Assembly (NCBI GenBank): GCA_946641795.1
Contig: CAMPBZ010000029.1
Coordinates: 1 to 9,926 of the forward strand
Source of the DNA: an uncultured Clostridia bacterium
Lineage (GTDB): Bacteria > Bacillota > Clostridia > Oscillospirales > CAG-272
Reading direction: 5' to 3'
DNA: 9,926 nt
The stretch's first letter is position 1. Every line of letters begins with the position of its first letter. A program made the position numbers and the translations under genes. Under the pieces are notes generated by a model that had not been told where the DNA came from, did not search any database, and saw only the letters and a program-made list of their open reading frames with translations. This document shows, piece by piece, positions 1 to 6,616 of the stretch.

Positions 1-412
1 TGGCGCGGAAGGAGATGAACCAGATGACCACGATGGCAATGATCAAAAGGATCATTGGCAGGTAGGAAAGCCAAGCCATATTGTTGGATTGCGGTTGCAG
101 ATCCAAAAGCGTGATCGTTCCCTCGGCGCGCTGGGCGCTCAACTGCTCCTCGTGGTTCATCAGGAGCAGGCTGGCGTATTCCGAGCCCAGTTTGACCGAA
201 AGCTCGGTTCCATCCTTCAATTTGAGTTTTGCCACATATCCGGAGGTCAGCGTAAACTCGGTAACTTCCTTGTTTTCAATATACGCCACCACGTCGCCGT
301 AATTCTTCTTTACGGTTTGATTGTTGTTGGAAAGCAACACCGAAAGCGCGACGACGATGAGCGCAATGATAATGGCATAAAAAATCAGTTCGCGAACAAT
401 ATTTCTCTTCAT
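1..412 (-). CDS. ftsH: FtsH ATP-dependent zinc metalloprotease, N-terminal part (partial)
   Basis: Only the first 137 residues are present; the AAA+ ATPase and HExxH protease domains lie beyond the left edge. The visible part has the FtsH N-terminal plan: a short basic start (MKRNIVREL), a membrane segment at about residues 8-28, an extracytoplasmic domain at about 30-112 (including GDVVAYIENKEVTEFTL), and a second membrane segment at about 115-135 preceded by the family-typical SYLP. FtsH forms a membrane hexamer that degrades misfolded membrane proteins and short-lived regulators. The ATG start is backed by a GGAGGA ribosome binding site 4 nt upstream, and the gene begins only 12 nt after the hpt stop, in the conserved tilS-hpt-ftsH order. 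Identity rests on topology, N-terminal similarity and context, since no catalytic motif is in view. Confidence 0.87.
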   Translation of the reverse strand, partial: MKRNIVRELIFYAIIIALIVVALSVLLSNNNQTVKKNYGDVVAYIENKEVTEFTLTSGYVAKLKLKDGTELSVKLGSEYASLLLMNHEEQLSAQRAEGTITLLDLQPQSNNMAWLSYLPMILLIIAIVVIWFISFRA

Positions 413-424
413 TGGTTCCTCCGT

Positions 425-979
425 TTACTGTTGATAGACCGACGGTTTCAAAACGCCCACGTAGGGCAGGTTGCGGTATTTTTCATCATAATCCAGCCCG
501 AACCCGACCACAAACACATCGGGAACGACTTTGCCGACGAAATCGGCATTGAAATTGACCACCCGGCGCTCGGGTTTATCGAGCAGGGTACAGCACTTGA
601 CGCTGTGCGCGCCGCGGTTGGCGAGCAACTGAGAGAGCTTTTCCAGCGTTCTGCCGCTATCCACAATGTCCTCCACCAAAACCACGTCGGCGTCCTTGAC
701 GTCGCGTTTGAGGTCGAGGTGCACCTGGATAAAGCCCGAAGAATCGGTGCCGCCGCCGTAAGAGGAAACTTTCATAAACTCGATGGCGCAGGGGAAGCGG
801 AGCCGCTTGAATACCTCGGCGGCAAAAACGAACGAGCCTTTGAGAATGCAAACCAGCACCATTGGCCGGCCGCTGTCGCCGTACTCGGCGGTCAGCTCTG
901 CGGCAAGCGCATCGCAAATTTTTTTCAATTCTTCCTCGCTTACCAATACTCTTTCAATGTCGTTTTCGATATTATACAT
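425..979 (-). CDS. hpt: Hypoxanthine phosphoribosyltransferase
   Basis: A 184-residue cytosolic purine-salvage enzyme that converts hypoxanthine (and usually guanine) plus PRPP to IMP/GMP. The type I PRPP-binding motif is plain at residues 99-111 (VVLVEDIVDSGRT). The KGSFVF loop is at 47-52 and the base-binding C-terminal segment, DVFVVGFGLDYDEKYRNLPY, at about 154-173. Length is normal for bacterial Hpt. The open frame reaches a TTG at 1030, but the ATG at 979 was chosen because it gives the usual MYNIENDIERVLVSEEEL-type N terminus, has an AAAGG site about 8-9 nt upstream, and avoids overlapping tilS. It sits 47 nt after tilS and 12 nt before ftsH. In B. subtilis Hpt is inhibited by (p)ppGpp; that is family knowledge, not visible here. 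Confidence 0.96.
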   Translation of the reverse strand: MYNIENDIERVLVSEEELKKICDALAAELTAEYGDSGRPMVLVCILKGSFVFAAEVFKRLRFPCAIEFMKVSSYGGGTDSSGFIQVHLDLKRDVKDADVVLVEDIVDSGRTLEKLSQLLANRGAHSVKCCTLLDKPERRVVNFNADFVGKVVPDVFVVGFGLDYDEKYRNLPYVGVLKPSVYQQ

Positions 980-1026
980 TGTTTTTTGCCTTTCTATGTT
1001 TTCGGCGTTCTTTGAACGTCTGACTT

Positions 1027-2346
1027 TCAATTTTCAATTCCGTCGGCAAAGCCGCAAAACGGCGCCCAAACGATGCCGTTGGTTCCGCAAAGCACCGGCA
1101 ACCGGTTGCGTAGCTCTTCGGGAACGCCGCCCTCGCGCCAGACCTTGCGCAACTGCTTGTGGTGTCCGCCGCGCAAAATGGTATCTCCCTCTTCCCGCCC
1201 GCGCCAGAAATATCCGGCTTGCAGAGCCGCGGAAAGATTGGAAAAGCGCAACTGCCACGCGGTCATTTCCGCGTTCCGGGGGAGCGGTTTTGCCCGCTTT
1301 CCTTCCCCTACCAGCACTGTCATACCGCCAGGGAGATTGTTTTCGCCCGCGCAAAGCGGCAACCGATAGGCCGGAGCCGGGGCGGATTTTTCTTCCACCG
1401 TCAAATTCCCCCGCCGTTTGAACAGGCAAAGGTTGCCCGCAAGCGGGATTTTGCGCCCGTTGCTCCCGTCGATCAGCCCGCAGGCGCGTTCCAGCATTGC
1501 CGAATCGGCGGTGACGCCGCTTTTGGCCAGAAAATCGGTCAACACGCGCGCACGGATGGCCGGGTGAAGCTTTGCAAGCGCCGCGCAGGAAAGCTCTTTT
1601 TGCGGGTTTGCCTGCCAAAAGGCCGCCACCTGCCCGGCAAAATAATCCTCGTCCTGCCGCACCCGCCCGGCCAGTTTGGCCGCCTGCTTTTGCGGCTCGG
1701 CGTACAGTTTTTCCAGCGCGGGAATGACCTGCGCGCGGATCAGATTGCGCGCATAGGTTGGGTCGGCGTTGGTTTCATCCTCCACAAATTCCAGCCCCTC
1801 TTTTTTGCAGGCGGCGCGAATTTCGGCCGCCGAAAGATTGAGAAGCGGGCGGGTGACAAAGCCGTTTGCAAACCGGCGAGCCGGCAAAATGGCGCACAGC
1901 CCCGCCGTTCCGGTGCCGCGCACAATGCGGAACAGCATGGTTTCCAAAAGGTCGTCGGCCTGGTGCGCCGTTGCAAGCAATGGAATGTTTTGCGCGCGCA
2001 TCAGCTTTTCAAAAAAGGCATAGCGCGCCGCGCGCGCCTCCTCCTCGATCCCCCGACCGTTTGATTTTGCAAGCGCGGGGACGTTGACTGTGAGTACCTC
2101 GATGGGCAGGCCGTATTGCTCGGCCAGCGCGCGGCAAAAAGCCTCGTCGCGCCCGGCGCTCGCCCCGCGAATACCGTGGTTGACGTGCGCCAGCAGGAGC
2201 GGAAAACCGTACTTTTTGCTCCCCTCGGCCAGCCGATCCAGCAGAAAACGCGAATCGGCGCCACCGGAAAGCGCCAGCAAAACCGGCGTTTGCGGTTCCA
2301 GCCCGGCAAGCTCCCACGGCATTGGAATTGGAACGGCTTTTTTCAT
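1027..2346 (-). CDS. tilS: tRNA(Ile)-lysidine synthetase
   Basis: A 439-residue N-type ATP-pyrophosphatase. TilS joins lysine to C34 of tRNA-Ile(CAU) using ATP, making lysidine and switching the tRNA from Met to Ile decoding. The PP-loop SGGADS is at residues 27-32, NHGIRG with downstream RDEAFC at 56-71, and the diagnostic ATAHQADDLLETMLFRIVRG stretch at 125-144. The C-terminal TilS domain is recognisable at about 368-439 (GREEGDTI, then GVPEELRNRLPVL). The ATG overlaps the dnaB TGA as ATGA, and no clear Shine-Dalgarno sequence lies upstream, so translation is probably coupled to dnaB. An in-frame ATG at codon 9 also lacks a ribosome binding site. The gene precedes hpt and ftsH in the order widely conserved in Firmicutes. 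Confidence 0.96.
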   Translation of the reverse strand: MKKAVPIPMPWELAGLEPQTPVLLALSGGADSRFLLDRLAEGSKKYGFPLLLAHVNHGIRGASAGRDEAFCRALAEQYGLPIEVLTVNVPALAKSNGRGIEEEARAARYAFFEKLMRAQNIPLLATAHQADDLLETMLFRIVRGTGTAGLCAILPARRFANGFVTRPLLNLSAAEIRAACKKEGLEFVEDETNADPTYARNLIRAQVIPALEKLYAEPQKQAAKLAGRVRQDEDYFAGQVAAFWQANPQKELSCAALAKLHPAIRARVLTDFLAKSGVTADSAMLERACGLIDGSNGRKIPLAGNLCLFKRRGNLTVEEKSAPAPAYRLPLCAGENNLPGGMTVLVGEGKRAKPLPRNAEMTAWQLRFSNLSAALQAGYFWRGREEGDTILRGGHHKQLRKVWREGGVPEELRNRLPVLCGTNGIVWAPFCGFADGIEN

Positions 2347-3683
2347 TGCGGCTCGGCGTTTTGCTCGATGGTGACGAATTTTGTATATTGCCCGTTCCAG
2401 CCCATATTCACCTTTTTGGTTTCGCCGTGGCGGTTCTTGGCAACAATGACTTCGGCAATGGACATTCCGTTGGTTGCCTTATCGTCTTTTTTGTAGTATT
2501 CGCTGCGGTACAGGAAAATAACCACATCGGCGTCCTGCTCAATGGCGCCGGAATCGCGCAGGTCGGAAAGCTGCGGGCGGTTATCGTTGCGGGATTCGGG
2601 CCCGCGGGAGAGCTGCGCACAGCAAATGACCGGAACGCCGAGTTCCTTGGCCATAATTTTGAGCGCACGGGAAATTTGCGAAACTTCCTGCACCCGGTTT
2701 TCGGCGCGTTTATCCCCCTGCATCAATCCCAGGTAGTCGATAACGACCAGGCCGAGGTTCTCCACGCGGCGCAGTTTGGCTTTCATAGCGGTTACCGTAA
2801 TGCCGGAGGTATCGTCGATGAGAATATTGCACTTTGACAGCTCGGAAGCGGCATAGGCAAGGTGCTCCCAATCCTCGGTGCTCAATTTGCCGGTGCGGAG
2901 CGAATAGCTGTTGACCAGCGCCTCGCTGGACACCATACGGCTGACGACCTGCTCGGCCGACATTTCCAGCGAGAAAAAGCAAACTTTTTTGCCGGTTTGC
3001 CTTGCCACGTTGGTAGCAATGTTGAGCGCAAACGAGGTTTTTCCCATACCGGGGCGCGCGCCGATGAGGATCAGGTCGGTCTTTCCCATACCGGCAAGCA
3101 CGCGGTCCAGCTCCGAAAAACCGGTTTTGGTGCCCTCGACCGCCTCGGGGTTTTCCTGCAACTGGTGTAAATTATCGTAAAAGGTTTGCAAAACTTCTTG
3201 AATGGGGCGGAAGTTTTGCGTATTCCTGCCCTGCGCCACCTGGTAAATCAGGTTTTCGGCGTGATCCAAGACTTCGGAGACTGCCTCCTGCTCGGAATAG
3301 GCGCTTTCGGAAATTTCATTTGCCGCAAGAATGAGCTGCCGCAAAATGCTTTTGTCCTTGACGATCCGGGCGTAATCCTTGACGTTCAGCGCGTCGGGAA
3401 CCACCTCCGAAAGCGTGCGAAGATAGTCCTCGCCGCCGGATTTATCGTAAACCCCGGCGGTGACCAAACGGTCGATCAGAGTAACGACGTCAATTTCCCG
3501 GCTTGCCAGGAACAGCTCGCTCATAGCAAGATAAATTTGTTTATGTTCTTCCAGATAGAAATCGTCCGCATTTACCGTGGTTGCCACCTCGTTGAGCGCC
3601 GAAGGGTCAATGAGAATGGCACCCAGGAGCGATTGCTCCGACAGCATGGAAAACGGCAATTTCCGCATCAATTCGTCCTGCAT
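2343..3683 (-). CDS. dnaB: Replicative DNA helicase DnaB
   Basis: A 446-residue hexameric 5'-3' helicase that unwinds DNA at the replication fork (called DnaC in B. subtilis). The N-terminal DnaB domain (about residues 8-110) includes LSEQSLLGAILIDPSAL. The RecA-like domain has Walker A GARPGMGKT at 208-216, FFSLEMS at 236-242, Walker B VVIDYLGLM at 313-321, the LRDSGAIEQDAD motif at 375-386, and the AKNRHG arginine-finger region at 415-420. No intein interrupts it and length is normal. The first ATG directly follows an in-frame TAA and has no close Shine-Dalgarno. The ATG at 3668 (codon 6) has AGGAC 6 nt upstream and could be the true start. It lies 80 nt after rplI and overlaps tilS by 4 nt (ATGA). 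Confidence 0.97.
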   Translation of the reverse strand: MQDELMRKLPFSMLSEQSLLGAILIDPSALNEVATTVNADDFYLEEHKQIYLAMSELFLASREIDVVTLIDRLVTAGVYDKSGGEDYLRTLSEVVPDALNVKDYARIVKDKSILRQLILAANEISESAYSEQEAVSEVLDHAENLIYQVAQGRNTQNFRPIQEVLQTFYDNLHQLQENPEAVEGTKTGFSELDRVLAGMGKTDLILIGARPGMGKTSFALNIATNVARQTGKKVCFFSLEMSAEQVVSRMVSSEALVNSYSLRTGKLSTEDWEHLAYAASELSKCNILIDDTSGITVTAMKAKLRRVENLGLVVIDYLGLMQGDKRAENRVQEVSQISRALKIMAKELGVPVICCAQLSRGPESRNDNRPQLSDLRDSGAIEQDADVVIFLYRSEYYKKDDKATNGMSIAEVIVAKNRHGETKKVNMGWNGQYTKFVTIEQNAEPQ

Positions 3684-3716
3684 TTATTTTGGGGATCCCG
3701 CGGGTTTCGACCGCAA
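3684..3716 (-). other. Possible 10-codon leader ORF upstream of dnaB
   Basis: A TTG at 3716-3714 opens a 10-codon frame (residues after the start: RSKPAGSPK) whose TAA abuts the dnaB ATG. The purine-rich AAAGGAGAAAGGA at 3721-3733 is the best ribosome binding site in this gap. It is correctly spaced for the TTG but too far (about 40 nt) from the dnaB ATG. This could be a mini-ORF coupling rplI and dnaB translation, or chance. There is no homology evidence. Confidence 0.25.
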
Positions 3717-3747
3717 AAAATCCTTTCTCCTTTCCAAAACTTACAAA

Positions 3748-3761
3748 GCCGGAGGGCCGGC
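3748..3761 (-). terminator. Small hairpin after rplI, possible weak attenuator
   Basis: On the minus strand the sequence GCCGG-CCCT-CCGGC forms a 5-bp GC-only stem with a 4-nt loop. It lies a few bases after the rplI stop and is followed by the imperfect T-rich run TTTGTAAGTTTT. It is too short and its T run too broken for a convincing full terminator; partial attenuation or transcript processing between rplI and dnaB is possible. Confidence 0.3.
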
Positions 3762-3763
3762 GA

Positions 3764-4207
3764 TTATTCCCGTACCGAAACGGTGATGGTTGCGTTGACC
3801 TCGGAATAGAGTTTTGCCTCCACGGGATAGGTGCCGAACGCCTTGATGGGTTCGGGCAGGGTGAGCTTGCGCTTGTCGATCTCAATGCCAAAATCGGCGG
3901 CAAGCCGCTCGGAAATATCCTTTGCCGTAACCGAGCCGTACAGCCGGCCGTCGCCGCCGGAAGAGGCTTTGATGACCACCGTGATCTCTTTGAGGCGGGC
4001 GGCAAGCGCTTCGGCCTCTTTTTTCTCGGTTGCAATGCGGTAAAGCCGCGCTTCTTCGCGCACCTTTACGTCGTTGAGCGCCTGCGCGTCGGCAATTTTG
4101 GCGAGCCCGCGCGGAATTAAAAAGTTTTTGGCGTATCCGTCGGATACGTTGATTACATCGTTTTTCTTGCCTTGTCCTTTTACGTCTGCCAACAGAATGA
4201 CTTTCAT
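3764..4207 (-). CDS. rplI: 50S ribosomal protein bL9
   Basis: A 147-residue large-subunit protein that binds 23S rRNA near the L1 stalk base and helps maintain reading frame. The N-terminal rRNA-binding domain is clear: MKVILLADVKGQGKKNDVI, followed by VSDGYAKNFLIPRGLA, which is the bL9 signature. Next come the charged connecting helix (about residues 40-75) and a C-terminal domain with the typical GGDGRLYGSVTAKDI at about 84-98. Length fits the family (about 148). The ATG has a near-perfect AAGGAGGT site 7 nt upstream, the strongest in the window, as expected for a ribosomal protein inside an operon. It begins 19 nt after gdpP and is followed by dnaB, the usual Firmicutes order. Confidence 0.98.
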   Translation of the reverse strand: MKVILLADVKGQGKKNDVINVSDGYAKNFLIPRGLAKIADAQALNDVKVREEARLYRIATEKKEAEALAARLKEITVVIKASSGGDGRLYGSVTAKDISERLAADFGIEIDKRKLTLPEPIKAFGTYPVEAKLYSEVNATITVSVRE

Positions 4208-4226
4208 TTTGCCGACCTCCTTGCGT

Positions 4227-6353
4227 TTATTCTTTATACTCGTGATCCAGGTATTCGTCGATCACATTTTTGAGCTGAATGGACGCCGCTTCCAGCGTTG
4301 TGTTGCGCAGCGTTGCCGCCGCCATATCAAAGTGTCCGCCGCCGCCCAGGCGCTCGGCGATTTTTTGCACGTTGATCTTTCCGCCCGAACGCGCCGAAAT
4401 GGTGACCGAACTGCCCGCGTGCAACAGCGCGAAGGAAGCCTCGATGCCCGAAATGTTCATCAGCTTATCGGCCGCTTTTGCAACGGCAATTTTATCCTCC
4501 TCGGTTTCGGAATGATCCACCGAGAGCCAGGTAAGGGCGATCTTTTCGCGGTAGGTGCGAGTGCGGCTGTCAATTTCGCTTGCCGTAAACAGGGTGGAGA
4601 GCGACTCGGTAAAGAAGGATTTGATCATTGCCGCGTTGGCTCCGCGCTCATAGAGATAGCGCACCGCCGAGAAGGTTTGCATTTCGGCGCCCTGGGTAAA
4701 GTTTTTGGTATCCAGCATCAGGCCGGCAAGCAGGAGCGAAGCCTCCTCTTTGAGGAGCGCGTCGTGGAAGGGGCTGAGTTCCAGCATTTCGCTGACGAGT
4801 TCGCCCGCCGCGGCAACGCCGGGACGGATATAGGTCATCAGCGGTTTGAACTCGTACATTTGGTTCGGCCGGCGGTGGTGGTCGATGATAACGATATTCT
4901 GCACCATTTTGGTCAGCCGGGGAACCTCGGTGTGCTGCATATTGCTCACGTCGCTGATGACCAGCAGCGTGTTGGCGCGCACCGAATCCAGCGCCATTTC
5001 GGCGCCGATGAACATGGAGCGGTACTCCGGCAGGTGCGCAACAACGTCATAGCAGTTGCGGAAGTTGACGTGGTCGCGGTTGACCACGATGCGGATTTTG
5101 GAATAGTCGCCGTTCTTGGAGCAAATGGCCAGGCGGGCAAGACCCACGCAGGAACCGATGGAGTCGTAGTCCGGCGCGCTGTGACCCATAATGAGAATGT
5201 TGCCGGCGTCCCGCATCAGCTTGGAGAGGTGCATGGAGTTGACGCGCGAGGTGATGGTGGTGGAGCCTGCCATCGTGTTCACGCGGCCGCCGTACAGCGT
5301 AATGGTCTCGCCGCTGTTGACCGCGGCCTGGTCGCCGCCTTTTTGCAGGGCGATATCCAAAGCGTCGCTCGCGGCGCGCTCTTTATCCTCAAAGCTTCCC
5401 TTCACGGCGCCAACGCCCATGGAAATGGTAACGGGGTAGCTGTTATCGCCCAGCTTGACGTTGCGCACCGTTTCCAAAATGTTGAATTTATTGGCAATGC
5501 ACTCGTCCAGTGCCAGCCGGTTGAACACCACCACGTATTTTTCGCGCTCGTATTCGCGCAGCATTCCGCCAAAGCCCTCGGCCCATCCTTTCAGAATGGT
5601 CTCGATCTCGCTTACGGCGGTGCGGTAGCTCACGCGCACGTACTGGGCAAGCTCCTGCAAACTGTCGATAACCACGTAGGCGACGATGGGTTCTTCCTCA
5701 TATTTCTTCTTTTGCAGGGCAAGAATTTCGGTAACGTCGCGGAAAATAACGAAATAATAATCGGTTCCGCGCGAGCGGAGAATGTAGCAATCCAGGCTGT
5801 ATTTTCTGCCCTCGATCTCGGTGATCATCGGCTTGGAGTTGTCGATCGGAACGCCGTCGCTGTTGACGGTGATGTCCTTGACCGGCCCGCCGTTCTGCGC
5901 GTACGAAATGATGCTGTTGACCGAAACGGTGCAGAAGGTGGAAAGCGGAACGTTGCAAATAGGGGTGCGGTATTGCAGAATTTCTTGCAGCGCGCCGCTC
6001 ACGATTTTAACCGTTCCCTCGGCGCTCACAATGGCGTAGGGCAGATCCACCACATAGCGAAACAGGTCGCTGACCTCGGTGGACATCAGTTCCGCCGCGT
6101 CGTTCGCCGCGCTCACTCTACGGTAGCGCAGCAGGTAGGCCACCAGCAACACGCCCGCCGAAAGCAGATAAACGCCCAGCAAGGCACCCGCATAGTAAGG
6201 CAGTTCCTCCCCGCGGATCAGGTCAAACCGCGCCAGAATGGTCAATGCCGTCAGCAGGCCGAGCAAAACCACACCGATCAGAACGCCGGCGATCAAAGCC
6301 GGGCGCAAGTCGGTGCGAAACAAATTCTTTTTCATTCCTTGCGAATTTTGCAT
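4227..6353 (-). CDS. gdpP: GdpP-type membrane cyclic-di-AMP phosphodiesterase
   Basis: A 708-residue membrane enzyme that in relatives hydrolyses c-di-AMP to pApA, controlling potassium/osmotic balance and cell-wall stress. Two membrane helices lie at about residues 19-40 and 53-76, a PAS-like domain at about 95-210, and a degenerate GGDEF domain at about 222-350 (YEREKYVVVF where an intact cyclase would carry GGDEF, then PVTISMGVGAV). The DHH domain at about 384-550 has GHSAPDYDSIGS (H391, D395, D397), VISDVS (D468), IDHHRRP (D491, H492, H493) and LMLDTKNF (D548). DHHA1 at about 595-700 has the LGGGGHFDMAA signature at 669-679. Metal ligands look intact, but the usual DTH is D-V-S and the family's ASS element is AAA. 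AAGGAG lies 8 nt before the chosen ATG. This is probably the first gene of the operon. Confidence 0.95.
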   Translation of the reverse strand: MQNSQGMKKNLFRTDLRPALIAGVLIGVVLLGLLTALTILARFDLIRGEELPYYAGALLGVYLLSAGVLLVAYLLRYRRVSAANDAAELMSTEVSDLFRYVVDLPYAIVSAEGTVKIVSGALQEILQYRTPICNVPLSTFCTVSVNSIISYAQNGGPVKDITVNSDGVPIDNSKPMITEIEGRKYSLDCYILRSRGTDYYFVIFRDVTEILALQKKKYEEEPIVAYVVIDSLQELAQYVRVSYRTAVSEIETILKGWAEGFGGMLREYEREKYVVVFNRLALDECIANKFNILETVRNVKLGDNSYPVTISMGVGAVKGSFEDKERAASDALDIALQKGGDQAAVNSGETITLYGGRVNTMAGSTTITSRVNSMHLSKLMRDAGNILIMGHSAPDYDSIGSCVGLARLAICSKNGDYSKIRIVVNRDHVNFRNCYDVVAHLPEYRSMFIGAEMALDSVRANTLLVISDVSNMQHTEVPRLTKMVQNIVIIDHHRRPNQMYEFKPLMTYIRPGVAAAGELVSEMLELSPFHDALLKEEASLLLAGLMLDTKNFTQGAEMQTFSAVRYLYERGANAAMIKSFFTESLSTLFTASEIDSRTRTYREKIALTWLSVDHSETEEDKIAVAKAADKLMNISGIEASFALLHAGSSVTISARSGGKINVQKIAERLGGGGHFDMAAATLRNTTLEAASIQLKNVIDEYLDHEYKE

Positions 6354-6409
6354 TTGGGTTTCTCCTTATGCGAAATTTCAATATATTTTTCCAAAACCTA
6401 TAATACTAC

Positions 6410-6446
6410 ATTATAGAAGTATAACACATTTGAGGGTGTTTGTAAA
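6410..6446 (-). promoter_or_regulatory. Predicted sigma-A-type promoter for gdpP operon
   Basis: On the minus strand a -35 box TTTACA (6446-6441) is separated by exactly 17 nt from a -10 box TATACT (6423-6418). A perfect TATAAT (6415-6410) follows 2 nt later but lacks a good -35 at proper spacing. Transcription would begin near 6405-6412, leaving a leader of about 50-60 nt before the gdpP ATG and its AAGGAG site. This is the only good promoter I could find for the six-gene train, though internal promoters are not excluded. Confidence 0.7.
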
Positions 6447-6450
6447 CACC
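6435..6450. repeat. 16-bp palindrome overlapping the gdpP -35 box
   Basis: GGTGTTT-GT-AAACACC is a perfect 7-bp inverted repeat around a 2-bp centre. The gdpP -35 hexamer (TTTACA on the minus strand) lies inside it. The tight symmetry suits a dimeric DNA-binding protein better than an RNA hairpin, and the location fits a repressor operator. The regulator is unknown. Confidence 0.5.
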
Positions 6451-6565
6451 TTTCCGTACTTTTTGCCAACTTTTAACAGTTTTTTTACACACTTTCCCTT
6501 TCGCTTTTCAAAAAACGGCCAATCAAAAAGAAAAAATGTCCGAATTTCTATTTTCTGCGCAATTT

Positions 6566-6589
6566 ATTTGATTTATAATAAAATCAAAT
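6566..6589. promoter_or_regulatory. TATAAT -10 box inside a 9-bp inverted repeat
   Basis: On the plus strand TATAAT (6574-6579) is the likely -10 element for the phosphohexomutase gene, 38 nt before its ATG. No good -35 lies 16-18 nt upstream (TTTTCT at 6551 is the best). The box sits within ATTTGATTT-(6 nt)-AAATCAAAT, a perfect 9-bp inverted repeat. A weak -35 plus a symmetric element over the -10 suggests regulated transcription, but AT-rich DNA makes chance symmetry more likely than usual. Confidence 0.45.
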
Positions 6590-6616
6590 CCTGCATTTGA
6601 CAGAAAGGGACAGATT

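Noticed and set aside
980..1030. An upstream TTG start for hpt adding 17 residues.
   Set aside because: The extension overlaps the tilS stop, is a basic non-conserved stretch, and the ATG at 979 has its own ribosome binding site and the family-typical N terminus.
4074..6416. A very long open frame on the plus strand antisense to gdpP (about 780 codons).
   Set aside because: It mirrors the gdpP coding frame. The implied protein is an improbable His/Asn/Gly/Val-rich string without recognisable domains, and there is no ribosome binding site. It is a product of codon bias on the opposite strand.
6597..6602. A perfect TTGACA just upstream of the phosphohexomutase ATG, considered as a -35 box.
   Set aside because: A -10 at normal spacing would fall inside the coding sequence (about 6620-6625, ATACGG), so it cannot drive a full-length transcript from this start.
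6354..6616. A riboswitch or small RNA in the AT-rich divergent intergenic region.
   Set aside because: Only short symmetric elements consistent with promoters or operators were seen; there is no multi-helix structure or conserved riboswitch core such as the ydaO/c-di-AMP type.
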